A stretch of 29,353 nt of DNA from CAZDHT01 sp964505325 (GCA_964505325.1 CAZDHT010000039.1:1-29353); one strand, 5' to 3'. Shown: positions 7,958 to 16,267, numbered from the stretch's first letter. A program made the numbers and translations. The notes: generated from the letters alone by a model not told the origin.

Positions 7958-10801
7958 TTCATCACGGATCCCGAGCTTCACGGTCAGGATCTTCTTGGCG
8001 GGGACGGTAAGGGCGATGCGGTTGTCGGCGACCGGCAGGCCGCCAAGCAGGTCGGTCTCTTTCATGTTCGTCAGTTCGGCGGAGGCGACGGGGAAGCCGA
8101 GGCGGATGGAGGCCGGGACGTCGGCGTCGGTCGGGTTCACCAGGCGCAGGATGAGCGAGTCGTCCCATTCGCCTTTCTTGACGGCGGCCAGCTCGACGCG
8201 CGGGTCGTCAATCTCGATGAAGCTTTTCGAGACCGGCAGGCCGCCTTCGCCGGCCGACCCGGCTCGGGGCCGAACGACCGTGGGGCCGCCGGGTCCGCCC
8301 GCTGCGGCCTTCATCGGCAGGTTGAACAGGCGCGATTGACGCAGCACGTCGCCCTCGACCCAGTCGCCAGCGTGGGGAAAGAGCGCGTACGCGAACGTGT
8401 GCGTCCCCTGGCACTGCGAGCTCGTCTGGTCGGGATACTCGGCGACCCGGATTGAGTTCCACTGGCGGAAGCATCGCAGGAGCGTGAGCGCCAACTCCCG
8501 CGCAGGCGAGTCGACCGCCTCGTACTGGCCGTTGCCGGCGTTGAGCACCGCGAAGCCGCGATGCTCGGCGCTGATGTCGACGAAGCTGCGCTGCGGCTGC
8601 ACCGGGCGATACGGTTCACGCCAGCCGGTGGTGTCCGGGTGCTCGATGTCCCGCGTCACCACGTCGAACGGCATCTCCACCTGCACCGTGCCGGCGGCGA
8701 TGTGCGTGGGAAAGAAGACGCGGAGGATGTGATCCGTGACGACGTTGTGGATGGTCGCCTCGACTCGGACGAACGGCTCGCCCTTTCGCAGGCGCACGAC
8801 GGACGTGATGCGGACGGGCGCCGTCTCGGCCAGACGCTCCTTGCGGTCAGGCGTGCAGCCGACGGGCAGGTCCATCACGATGGTGATCTCCAGCGCGGCG
8901 GAGAGCGGGCCGTCCTCGAGGACCTTCACGTCGGCGGCGCAGTTCTCGGACGTGATGGTGCGGTCGTTCTCGGGAAAGGCGCCGACCCACGGATCGCCCA
9001 CCTCGCCCTGGTCGTGGAACAGGTTCAGGCCGGGATATGTGACCCCTCCTTCTTTCCAGGCGAGGTCGAACGTGCCGTTGTCGTTCACGCTCACGGCGAG
9101 GTGCTCGTTCTCGAGTGAACGCTCGCCGGTAACAGTGCTCGGCGTGCCACGTGTGGCACGGCCATCTTGGCCGTGACTCTTCACGGGCGAGACGCCCGTG
9201 CCACGCGCTGCGCGGACTACATAGCACTTGTAACCGAACGCCGGCACGTCGTGCGCCTGGACGGCCGCCTTCCATCGGTCTGCCCGCAGGCGGCAGGGCA
9301 ACTCGTTGGGATGCTGGAACGGTATCAGCAGCTCCTGCTTGCCGAGCAACTGACTGGCGGCGGGCGTGCCGTCGGCATCGGTGACGGACACGCCGGAAAC
9401 GCCGCGGGACTGGTCGAAGTCGATCTCGACGTCCACCACCCCCGAGCGCGCATACGGCAGGTTGTTGAAGACGTACAGCACGATGTCGTTCACGTCCAGC
9501 CGCCCCGTGTCGATGCGGCCCGCGACGTACATCAGGGCGTCCTGCAGCACGTGGCCGGCGATGATCCGGACCTGGCGGGCGCGGAACTCGGTTTCGTAAT
9601 GGACCAGGTCCATTCCGCAGCCGCCGAACGCATCGTGTGCGTGGTTGGCCAGCAGCATCCGCCAGGCCTGTTCGAGGAACGGAACGGGATAGCTCGCGCC
9701 GAGCATCCACGCGACCGCTGCGAACGGCTCGGCGTAGCGCTGAAGGTCGTATTCGGTCTGCCGGTTGAGGTACTTCAGGTGCATGCGGGCGGCCTGGACC
9801 TCGGGGTAGAGGTCGGTCCACACGCCCGCCCGTTGGGTGTTCCTCATCTCGCCCCGCAGGCGGGGCAGCGTGTCGAGGTCGAGTTCTGCCATGGCCCGGT
9901 CCACGAACTCGGTGAGGGTGGCCTGCTTCGCGTTGTGCCGGCCTTCGGCGATCTGGTTGATCGCGTCGACGAGCTGCGGCGTCTCGGGGAACGGCCCGGT
10001 GCTGTCGTCGCACTCCATCGCCAGCGCGAACGGCAGTTCGTAGTTGGGGCCGATCTCGTCGTCGTCAAACCCGCGGAGCGCCTCCTCCAGGTTCTCGGGG
10101 TACCAGCCCATCGGCGGGTTGCAGAAGTAATAGGGCTGGACGGTGCCGGTGCCGCAGATGCGGAAGGGCTTGCCGCCGCGCTCCCACTGGTGGGACGAGT
10201 CGCCGCTGAACCGGTTGTGGATGACCGGTCGGCAGATGCGATGAAAGAACGCGGAGCGTGCGAGGTCGCCCAGGCGGATGCTGAAGACGCCGGTCCCGTC
10301 GGGCGATTCCCAGATGTAGAAGTTGCCGGCGACCTGGTCGGCGGAGATGCCGCGATAGAAGATGGCCGACTTGATGCCGAACCCGGCGAAGAGCTGGGGC
10401 ATTTGCGAGACCTGCCCCCACGAGCACGGCGAATAGCCGCAGTCCATGCAGCCGCCGAACTCGCGGCCGACTTTCTCGCCGAACAGCAGGTTGCGGACCA
10501 GCGACTCGCCGGAAAGCTGGTTCTCTTCGGGCAGCGTGTACCACGGGCCGATGAGCAGCCGGCCCGCTTCGACGAGCTTGCGGATGCGCCCCTTGTTCGC
10601 CGGACGGATTTCGCAGTAGTCCTCGAGCAGGATGGTCTGCCCGTCGAGGTGGTAGTATTTGTACTCCGGCCGGGTCTCGAGCAGATCGAGCAGCCCGTCC
10701 ATCATCTCGACGAGCATCATCCGCGTCTTCTGGAACGGGAAGCGCCACTCGCGGTCCCAGTGCGTGAGCGACACAACGTGCAGGTCGTGCTTGAGTTCCA
10801 T
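7811..10801 (-). CDS. GH38-like alpha-mannosidase homologue, divergent active site
   Basis: The protein has 996 residues. The N-terminal GH38 catalytic domain is shown by THWDREW (His14, Asp16, normally zinc ligands), GPWYTLPEENQ, SQMPQLFAGFGIKSA and HAHDAFGG (His389). The C-terminal half matches the beta-rich GH38 mannosidase domains. At the place of the usual PDxFGH motif it reads PCSWGQ, so Cys126 replaces the expected catalytic and zinc-binding Asp; classical hydrolase activity is doubtful. The ATG at 10801 is preferred over GTG at 10822 because AGGGA lies 8 bases upstream. No signal peptide is seen. About residues 533-553 come from an inserted palindromic repeat. The last 49 codons run antisense into the cupin gene and look like read-through beyond the domain's natural end (near TVPAKKILTVKL). 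Confidence 0.82.
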   Translation of the reverse strand: MELKHDLHVVSLTHWDREWRFPFQKTRMMLVEMMDGLLDLLETRPEYKYYHLDGQTILLEDYCEIRPANKGRIRKLVEAGRLLIGPWYTLPEENQLSGESLVRNLLFGEKVGREFGGCMDCGYSPCSWGQVSQMPQLFAGFGIKSAIFYRGISADQVAGNFYIWESPDGTGVFSIRLGDLARSAFFHRICRPVIHNRFSGDSSHQWERGGKPFRICGTGTVQPYYFCNPPMGWYPENLEEALRGFDDDEIGPNYELPFALAMECDDSTGPFPETPQLVDAINQIAEGRHNAKQATLTEFVDRAMAELDLDTLPRLRGEMRNTQRAGVWTDLYPEVQAARMHLKYLNRQTEYDLQRYAEPFAAVAWMLGASYPVPFLEQAWRMLLANHAHDAFGGCGMDLVHYETEFRARQVRIIAGHVLQDALMYVAGRIDTGRLDVNDIVLYVFNNLPYARSGVVDVEIDFDQSRGVSGVSVTDADGTPAASQLLGKQELLIPFQHPNELPCRLRADRWKAAVQAHDVPAFGYKCYVVRAARGTGVSPVKSHGQDGRATRGTPSTVTGERSLENEHLAVSVNDNGTFDLAWKEGGVTYPGLNLFHDQGEVGDPWVGAFPENDRTITSENCAADVKVLEDGPLSAALEITIVMDLPVGCTPDRKERLAETAPVRITSVVRLRKGEPFVRVEATIHNVVTDHILRVFFPTHIAAGTVQVEMPFDVVTRDIEHPDTTGWREPYRPVQPQRSFVDISAEHRGFAVLNAGNGQYEAVDSPARELALTLLRCFRQWNSIRVAEYPDQTSSQCQGTHTFAYALFPHAGDWVEGDVLRQSRLFNLPMKAAAGGPGGPTVVRPRAGSAGEGGLPVSKSFIEIDDPRVELAAVKKGEWDDSLILRLVNPTDADVPASIRLGFPVASAELTNMKETDLLGGLPVADNRIALTVPAKKILTVKLGIRDESDGAVCEEGAERLRARAAAGVRGIRRHVNTDARPGLNNYVADAHLPDA
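9145..9205. repeat. Twin-hairpin palindromic element inside the GH38-like gene
   Basis: Three adjacent palindromes: GTGCCAC-GT-GTGGCAC (9145-9160), CACGGCCA-TCT-TGGCCGTG (9158-9176) and CACGGGCG-AGA-CGCCCGTG (9183-9201), the last two separated by 6 bases. GGCACGG and CCGTGCC also pair across the whole element. It keeps the frame open and adds GTGVSPVKSHGQDGRATRG to the protein just before the ENEHLAVSV domain. From memory, similar GTGVSPV-type segments occur in other planctomycete and verrucomicrobial proteins. Confidence 0.8.
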
Positions 10802-10925
10802 TGCCAGGTCCCTGTGATGCACAACTGTTGGAGCGAACGAGTTTCTTTTCGCTTTTTATGAATTCACAAATTTCGCAATTTATGAATTTATGAATTTATG
10901 AAAATCGAAAATGACCCCTCAGCGG
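10802..10925. other. AT-rich intergenic region with octamer tandem repeat
   Basis: This spacer is strikingly AT-rich against its surroundings. It holds three perfect tandem copies of AATTTATG (10877-10900) and related ATGAATT words around 10857-10864. On the minus strand it is the upstream region of the GH38-like gene and probably contains its promoter, but no -35/-10 pair with normal spacing stands out. No ORF is present. Confidence 0.6.
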
Positions 10926-11900
10926 TCAAGACGGCTCCTGGTCAATGAGACGCAGCACCTGCTCCAAGTCCTCGCAGTAGTCGTGCAGCAGGCACTTCGT
11001 CCCGCTCTGCTCGATGTTGCCGCCGGCCATGCCGATCACCGCGAACCCGGCGAGGCGGATGGAGACGACGCCGGCGCCGCTGTCCTCGATGCCAATGACG
11101 TGGTGCCGGTCGGCGAAGTCGATCCCGAGACCGACCCGCGCTGCTTCGGCGTAGAGCCACGGGTGCGGCTTGGCCTCGAGCTCGCCCAGCGTCCCGGCGT
11201 TGCCCTTGCGGATGGGGAGGCCCGCGGTGACGATCGCGTCGTAGAAGTCCGCCGGCTCGCCCATCCCGAGCGCGTCGAACGCGGACACCAGCTCCGGCCA
11301 CGCCTTTTCGTAGAGGCCGGACGACACGACGCCGACGCGAATGTCCCGCTCCTTGAGCGCCAGGAGGAACTTCTTCAGCCCGGGGCTGGGCGTGAACGCG
11401 TCGGGCCGGCCGCGCCTCTCCTTGATCGCTCTCATCTCGCGATGGGTGATCTCGAAGTAGATCGCCCGCGCTTCCTCGACCGTGCGGCCGGGGCAATACT
11501 TCCGGATGCAGTGCTGGAGGTGTTCGGACACGCTGTGGCCGGAGACGAACGGTTCGTCCTCCGGTTCGAGCTTGAACCCCGGATCGCCAAGCAACTGCGC
11601 CGTGGTCTGTTCGATGATCCAGGTCCAGAAGTCTTCGCTGCGGACACTGGTGCCGTCGAGGTCCATCAGCACGGCCCGGACGGGCCGGTCGATTCGTGCC
11701 GGCTCAAGCGGGTAGGTCGCGGGGTATCCCATCCTGGACTTGACGACCGCATCGGTCCGGCCGTCGTAGCAGATGAAATCGACCACCTCATCGGCGGTGG
11801 AGAAGACGGCGCGGACGCCGTTCTCGCCGACGCGGAAGCGCCCGCCGCCGCCCTCGGTGCGTTCGATCAGCCCGGTCTTGTCGTCCGGCAGTGCGTTCAT
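10926..11900 (-). CDS. HAD-superfamily phosphatase with N-terminal extension
   Basis: The 324-residue protein has the four HAD motifs: MDLDGT (nucleophile Asp80, acid/base Asp82), VVSSG (motif II), KPHP with its Lys (motif III) and GIEDSGAG (motif IV). An alpha-helical cap lies between motifs I and II, as in phosphoglycolate phosphatases and beta-phosphoglucomutases; the substrate is therefore a phosphorylated small molecule or sugar, not further defined. The first 75 residues are an extension absent from minimal HADs and of unknown role. The ATG overlaps the TGA of the upstream cstA gene (ATGA, 11897-11900), indicating translational coupling and co-regulation with the transporter. No separate promoter or strong ribosome site is seen. 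Confidence 0.88.
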   Translation of the reverse strand: MNALPDDKTGLIERTEGGGGRFRVGENGVRAVFSTADEVVDFICYDGRTDAVVKSRMGYPATYPLEPARIDRPVRAVLMDLDGTSVRSEDFWTWIIEQTTAQLLGDPGFKLEPEDEPFVSGHSVSEHLQHCIRKYCPGRTVEEARAIYFEITHREMRAIKERRGRPDAFTPSPGLKKFLLALKERDIRVGVVSSGLYEKAWPELVSAFDALGMGEPADFYDAIVTAGLPIRKGNAGTLGELEAKPHPWLYAEAARVGLGIDFADRHHVIGIEDSGAGVVSIRLAGFAVIGMAGGNIEQSGTKCLLHDYCEDLEQVLRLIDQEPS

Positions 11901-13696
11901 CCGGAGGTCTTCACCCGCGGAGCCTTCCTGACGTGCAGGACTACCTCAACGATCATCCAGACTTCGAGGGCGCTGACGACCAGGCCGATGCCGAACAAGT
12001 GCGGCGCCTTCGCCACGTAGGTGCTGCCATAGAGGAAGTCGCGCAGGTTGGTCACCATCGCCCATCCGGTCAGGCAGACCATGATGGCGAACGGGATGGC
12101 CGTGAACCAGATCGGCTTGTTCTTCGTGTGCAGGTAGACGCTGATGACCAGCAGGGCGAGCGCGGCGATGAGCTGGTTCAGCGTTCCGAACAGCGGCCAG
12201 AGGACCATCGCTCCGGCGCCCTTGCCGTCCCACAGCGCGAGCACGCCCGCCGCAAACACGGTCACGAACGTGGCGACGTACCGGTTGACCAGGAACTTCG
12301 CCCCGGTGGCCTGGCCGAACTCGGCGATGATGTAGCGCTGAAGGCGGGTGGCGGTATCGAGGGTGGTGCCGGCGAACGAAGCGACAAACACGCCCATGAT
12401 AGTTATGCACAGGATCATCGGGAGACCGACCTCGTGGATCATGTTGCCGGCGCCCTTCATGAACGCCTGGACCTTGGGGCCGAGGCCCTTGGCCGCACCC
12501 CACGCGCGGTAGTGCCAAGCGAACGCGGGCTTGCCTTCGACGTAGCGGACGGTCTTGCCGTCCGGCGTCGTCTCCTCATGAACCTCGACCTGCGGGTTCT
12601 TGTCACGGAACGCGGCAACGTCTTTGGCGGCCAGGTCGTACTTGATCCCCAGCCCGGCGCCGACGGACACAATAACAAGGACGGCCAGCACGCCTTCGAG
12701 CAACATGGAGCCATAGCCGATCGCCTTGGCGTCGGGTTCCCGCTGCAACTGCTTCGATGTCGTTCCGCCGGATACCAGAGCGTGAAAGCCGGAGATGGCG
12801 CCGCAGGCGACGGTCACGAACAGGAGCGGCCACGGGCTCGGCGCCGCCGCCGGGCTCAGGTTGGCCTGCGGCGCGACGAAGTCGGGCCGCGCCACCACCA
12901 CGCCCACCACCAGCAGCGCCAGCGCGATGTACAACTGGTACGCGTTGATGAAGTCACGCGGCTGCAACAGCGTTTGCACGGGCAGGACCGACGCGAAGAA
13001 GCAGTAGACCAGCAGAATGACCGACCAGATCACAACCGGGCCGATGACGCCGAGCGACCCCATCTTCAGCGGAAACGTCGACCCGACCCAGACCGTGACG
13101 TACATCAGCCCGACGGCCAGGATCGTCCACAGGATCACCGCCTTCGTCGTCTTGCACCGTCGAAGCATCAGGCCCAGGCCGATCGCGATGGGGATCTCCA
13201 TCCATACGGGGAACACGGACTCCGGCCACATCGCGAAGATGTTGGCGATCACGAGGCAGAAGATGGCGATCACGATCACCAGGGCAAGGGTGACGATGGA
13301 AAGAAACAGGACCCGGACCCGCGGGTTGACCAGCTTGGCGCAGACGTCGGGCAGGCTCCGGCCCCGGTTGCGCAGGCTGACCACCAACGCCCCGAAGTCG
13401 TGAACGGCGCCCATGAAGATGGAGCCGAACACCACCCACAGCAGCGCGGGCACCCAGCCCCAGATGATCGCCAGGGCCGGCCCTACAATCGGCCCGGTGC
13501 CCGCAATCGAAGTGAAGTGGTGGCCGAACACGACCTGTTTGCGCGAGGGCACGTAGTCGACGCCGTCCTCCAGTTCGTGGGCAGGCGTCCGCGCCGAATC
13601 GTCCAGCGCGAAGATCTTCTTCGACAGGAATCGGCCGTACGTGTTGTAGGCGATCAGGTAGAGCAGGAACGCGGCGGCGGCGACCAGCAGTGACAT
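11897..13696 (-). CDS. cstA: CstA family carbon-starvation transporter
   Basis: This 599-residue inner-membrane protein has many hydrophobic helices. The family signature lies near the N-terminus: GHHFTSIAGTGPIVGPALA followed by GSIFMGAVHDF. The C-terminal part (from about 480) is the CstA_5TM-like region. CstA proteins import peptides and, in E. coli-type members, pyruvate when carbon is short. The protein is shorter than E. coli CstA (701 residues) but typical of many non-proteobacterial members. The hydrophilic loop with KNPQVEVHEETTPDGKTVRY (about 345-365) is a probable extramembrane insertion. The ATG has GGGAGG 5 bases upstream and a good promoter at 13749-13777. It is the first gene of a two-gene operon with the HAD phosphatase. 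The actual substrate is unknown. Confidence 0.93.
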   Translation of the reverse strand: MSLLVAAAAFLLYLIAYNTYGRFLSKKIFALDDSARTPAHELEDGVDYVPSRKQVVFGHHFTSIAGTGPIVGPALAIIWGWVPALLWVVFGSIFMGAVHDFGALVVSLRNRGRSLPDVCAKLVNPRVRVLFLSIVTLALVIVIAIFCLVIANIFAMWPESVFPVWMEIPIAIGLGLMLRRCKTTKAVILWTILAVGLMYVTVWVGSTFPLKMGSLGVIGPVVIWSVILLVYCFFASVLPVQTLLQPRDFINAYQLYIALALLVVGVVVARPDFVAPQANLSPAAAPSPWPLLFVTVACGAISGFHALVSGGTTSKQLQREPDAKAIGYGSMLLEGVLAVLVIVSVGAGLGIKYDLAAKDVAAFRDKNPQVEVHEETTPDGKTVRYVEGKPAFAWHYRAWGAAKGLGPKVQAFMKGAGNMIHEVGLPMILCITIMGVFVASFAGTTLDTATRLQRYIIAEFGQATGAKFLVNRYVATFVTVFAAGVLALWDGKGAGAMVLWPLFGTLNQLIAALALLVISVYLHTKNKPIWFTAIPFAIMVCLTGWAMVTNLRDFLYGSTYVAKAPHLFGIGLVVSALEVWMIVEVVLHVRKAPRVKTSG

Positions 13697-13748
13697 GTGC
13701 GCCTCCCGGGAAGAAACGACGCAGCGGGCAAATCCATGTTTGCGTAAG

Positions 13749-13777
13749 AGCTTATCTCACGGCCAGAAGCGCGTCAA
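13749..13777 (-). promoter_or_regulatory. Sigma-70-type promoter for cstA
   Basis: Read on the minus strand, the -35 is TTGACG (13772-13777), the spacer is 17 bases and the -10 is TAAGCT (13749-13754). The -35 is near consensus and the -10 weak, which would suit an activated promoter. The start would be near 13742, with a leader of about 46 bases. No clear CRP-like palindrome was found nearby. Confidence 0.5.
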
Positions 13778-13813
13778 GTGATAAAGGGGGCTCAGCCGCC
13801 GCAGAGCTAGTAG

Positions 13814-14959
13814 TCAGGTCCCCTCTTCCGTGTCCGGTAATGACTCGAACTCCTGCACTGTGGCCAGGTAGACCTGTCCGTAGCCGGAGCGGTCGGTGGT
13901 GAAGACGACGTGCGTGCCGTCGGCGTCGAACCGCGGATGGACGTGCAACTGCTGGATGTGGAAGCTGCTGCGGTGGGTGCACAAGAGCCGCGGGCCGTCG
14001 TAGCTCTCGCCGTTCCAGTGCCACAGCTTGACGCCCGGGCTGCCGCGTCCGCCGTCGCCCACGATCAGCGTGTGGTCGTTCGAATGGATGTGGCCCGTCT
14101 CGCCGGCGGACACCCCCTCGACGTGGCCGGTGTTGTCGTGCTTGATGTGGCCGAAGTACGGCTGCCCGTCGGCCGTGGTACCGTGGTAGCCGACGTGGAC
14201 GCCGTCGGCGTACCAGTATTCGTGGCCGACGTTCTCGTCGGGGTCGCGGCGCTCGCGGATCTTCCACGGCTCGCCGATGTTGTGGTCGAGGCCCCAGATC
14301 CGGTTGTCGACGATGGCCCACGGCCCTTCGTGGCAGAACGTCAGCAGGTTCGGCTGCGTCGGCGAGGTGTTGACGTGGCCGATCCACGAGTTCTCCTCCC
14401 AGATCGTTTCGCAACCGCTCCCGTCGGTGGCGGCGCGGAAGACGCGGCTGAGCGGCTTGGCCTCGCACGTGCCGCGGAAGCCGTCGCGGCTCTCGTGGTA
14501 GTCGGCGTTGAACCGCTGGGACAGGTCCTCGGAGATGCTGCCGCAGACGTATTTGCCGTCGGCGGTGCAGTTGATCATCGAGGGGCGGAACCCGTCCGGG
14601 TGCTCCCACAGCGTGCGCAGCTCAAGCGAGTTCAGGCCGACGGCGGTCAGCCCCCGCCCACACCAGAAATACGCTTCGGGGCGCGTCGGGTTGACCGTCG
14701 TACCCAGGAATCGCCCACCGCGGTCCAGGTCCGTCAACTGCGTGATCTCGCCGGATTCGAGGTCGATGCTGAACAGGTTGGTGCGGTTGTCGCGGTCGGA
14801 GCCGAAGAGCATCCGCCGCCCGCCGTCGTGCCAGCCGGGATTGGTGAAGTAGAGGTGGTGGCTGTGTCCCTTGTAGCTGGTTAGCCGCTTCACCTTCGCC
14901 CCGGTCGTCTTGTCCTCATACTCGCTCCATTCCGCCGGCCATACGCGTCCTGCTGTCAC
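13814..14959 (-). CDS. Oligogalacturonate lyase-like beta-propeller protein (PL22 type)
   Basis: A 381-residue protein resembling oligogalacturonate lyases (about 388 residues), which cleave unsaturated pectin di- and trisaccharides by beta-elimination in a Mn-dependent seven-bladed propeller. Seen here are EWSEYEDKTTGAKVKRLTS and SHHLYFTNPGWHDGGRRMLF near the N-terminus. Near the C-terminus, HIQQLHVHP holds Gln336, His339 and His341, matching the Q-x-x-H-x-H metal ligands of the family. Other His-rich segments (GHEYWYADG, HIHSNDH) are also conserved-looking. The start is taken as GTG at 14959 because GGAGG (14968-14972) lies 8 bases upstream; an upstream GTG at 15019 lacks one. There is no signal peptide, so it is cytosolic. 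True pectin specificity is unproven, since many planctomycete homologues have unknown substrates. Confidence 0.85.
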   Translation of the reverse strand: MTAGRVWPAEWSEYEDKTTGAKVKRLTSYKGHSHHLYFTNPGWHDGGRRMLFGSDRDNRTNLFSIDLESGEITQLTDLDRGGRFLGTTVNPTRPEAYFWCGRGLTAVGLNSLELRTLWEHPDGFRPSMINCTADGKYVCGSISEDLSQRFNADYHESRDGFRGTCEAKPLSRVFRAATDGSGCETIWEENSWIGHVNTSPTQPNLLTFCHEGPWAIVDNRIWGLDHNIGEPWKIRERRDPDENVGHEYWYADGVHVGYHGTTADGQPYFGHIKHDNTGHVEGVSAGETGHIHSNDHTLIVGDGGRGSPGVKLWHWNGESYDGPRLLCTHRSSFHIQQLHVHPRFDADGTHVVFTTDRSGYGQVYLATVQEFESLPDTEEGT

Positions 14960-15020
14960 GGTATCCGCCTCCACACTTGGGTCTTCCTGCGCCGTCGCAG
15001 GCTGCCGGTGACCGGTCACT

Positions 15021-15110
15021 AGTCATTGGTCATTAGGTTGGCCACGCCGTCCGCCCCATCGCCAATGACCAATAACCAATGACCAATGACCAATGACCAA
15101 TGACCAATGA
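15021..15110. repeat. Heptamer tandem array (CCAATGA) with inverted flank
   Basis: Seven consecutive copies of CCAATGA fill 15062-15110, the second reading CCAATAA. About 35 bases away on the other side, TCATTGG-TCATTAG (15023-15036) is the reverse complement of two units, so RNA or single-stranded DNA could fold into a hairpin. The array begins directly after the stop codon of the Gfo/Idh gene and ends before the lyase gene. It resembles short tandem repeated repetitive sequences (STRR) known in cyanobacteria. There are no spacers, so it is not CRISPR. Confidence 0.85.
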
Positions 15111-16145
15111 CTAAACCCTGATCTCCCTGCCCAGCCTTGCCGACTTGTAGATCCCATCGAGGACTTTCATCACGTTGACGCCGTTCTCGGCCGTCGTGAC
15201 CGGCTTGACGCCGTCGACGATGACGTCGATGAAGTGGTCCATGGAGTTCTCGTTCTTCGGGATGCGCTCGATCTTCGACGAGATGTACGTGCCGTTCCAC
15301 TCGCCGAACAGGCACGCCTCGAAGTCGTAGCCCTGGCCGACGTTCCGGTGGCAGATGCCGGCCTTGGTGCCGTAGAGATAGGTGAACATCTCCTCGCGGC
15401 GTTCGGTGTTGAGCGCCCAGCTCACCTCGACCAGGAGCGTCGCCCCGTTGTCGAACCGGATCATCCCCACGGCGAGGTCTTCGACGTCGAACTTCTTTCG
15501 CGCCTTCCGGGCGATGGACTTGCCCAGCCGGTCGTACGTGCCGGCCGAGATGGTCACCGGCCTGGGATCGCCCATCAGCATCATCGCCAGGTCGATGCGG
15601 TGGACGCCGAGGTCGATGAGCGGCCCGCCGCCCGAGAGCTTCTTCTGCGCGAACCAGCCGCCGAGCTTGGGGATCCCGCGCGTCCGGTGCCATCCGGTCC
15701 GGCCGTAGTAGATCTCGCCGACCGTGCCGGAGTCGACCACCTTCTTGAGCGCCTTCGCCGCGCCGGTGAAGCGGTACGACAGGTTGATCATGAGCTTCCT
15801 TCGCTTCGCCCTGGCGACCGCCGCCATCTGCTCGGCCTCGCGGGTGTTCATCGCCATCGGCTTCTCGCAGATCACGTGGGCGCCCGCGTTCAGCGCCGCG
15901 ACCGTCACCGGCTTGTGCAGGACGTTGGGCAGCGAGACGGAGACGATGTCGAGCTTCTGCTCGCGCAGCATCTTCCTGTAGTCGCCGTAGCCGGCGCAGT
16001 CGAACTCCGTCGCGTACTGCTCGAGCTTGCCCTTGTCGATGTCGCACACCGCGACGAGGTCCGCCTTCGGATTATCCGCCGCGGCGCGCGCGTGCCCGCG
16101 GCCCATGCCCAACCCGATCACCGCCACCTTGGGGCGTCGCTTCAT
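15111..16145 (-). CDS. Gfo/Idh/MocA family NAD(P)-dependent oxidoreductase
   Basis: The 344-residue protein has an N-terminal Rossmann fold (VAVIGLGMGRGHARA, residues 7-21) with the acidic residue after the second strand in VAVCDID. It has the family EKPM motif with Lys95, then a C-terminal alpha/beta substrate domain containing GGPLIDLGVHRIDLAMML, where the conserved Asp/His catalytic pair is expected. Such enzymes oxidise or reduce sugars, inositols or uronic-acid derivatives. The ATG at 16145 has AGGAGA upstream, and a promoter at 16268-16296 is seen, giving a leader of about 115 bases. It is followed by the PL22-like gene on the same strand, which suggests a shared role in sugar-acid degradation; the substrate is not assignable. 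Confidence 0.9.
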   Translation of the reverse strand: MKRRPKVAVIGLGMGRGHARAAADNPKADLVAVCDIDKGKLEQYATEFDCAGYGDYRKMLREQKLDIVSVSLPNVLHKPVTVAALNAGAHVICEKPMAMNTREAEQMAAVARAKRRKLMINLSYRFTGAAKALKKVVDSGTVGEIYYGRTGWHRTRGIPKLGGWFAQKKLSGGGPLIDLGVHRIDLAMMLMGDPRPVTISAGTYDRLGKSIARKARKKFDVEDLAVGMIRFDNGATLLVEVSWALNTERREEMFTYLYGTKAGICHRNVGQGYDFEACLFGEWNGTYISSKIERIPKNENSMDHFIDVIVDGVKPVTTAENGVNVMKVLDGIYKSARLGREIRV

Positions 16146-16157
16146 TCTTCTCTCCTC

Positions 16158-16219
16158 ATCCGTGTTGATTCGTGTTCATCCCTTCGACTTCGCTCCCGGC
16201 TTCGCCTGTGGCTTCGCCG
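16158..16219. repeat. Short repeated words in the Gfo/Idh leader
   Basis: Two copies of AT(C/T)CGTGTT lie at 16158-16166 and 16168-16176, and two copies of GGCTTCGCC at 16199-16207 and 16211-16219. All fall in the predicted untranslated leader of the dehydrogenase gene. I recall similar ATTCGTGTT words as recurrent intergenic repeats in planctomycetes, but copy number here is too low to define a family. Confidence 0.45.
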
Positions 16220-16267
16220 GACAGGCAGGGCAGGCCGCGGTGAGTTCCTCGATGTCTTTGGACGCGG

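Noticed and set aside
14960..15019. Upstream GTG start for the PL22-like protein
   Set aside because: It has no ribosome site, while the GTG at 14959 has GGAGG 8 bases upstream and gives the family's usual N-terminus.
15062..15110. CRISPR array
   Set aside because: Units are 7 bases with no spacers, and no cas gene is present.
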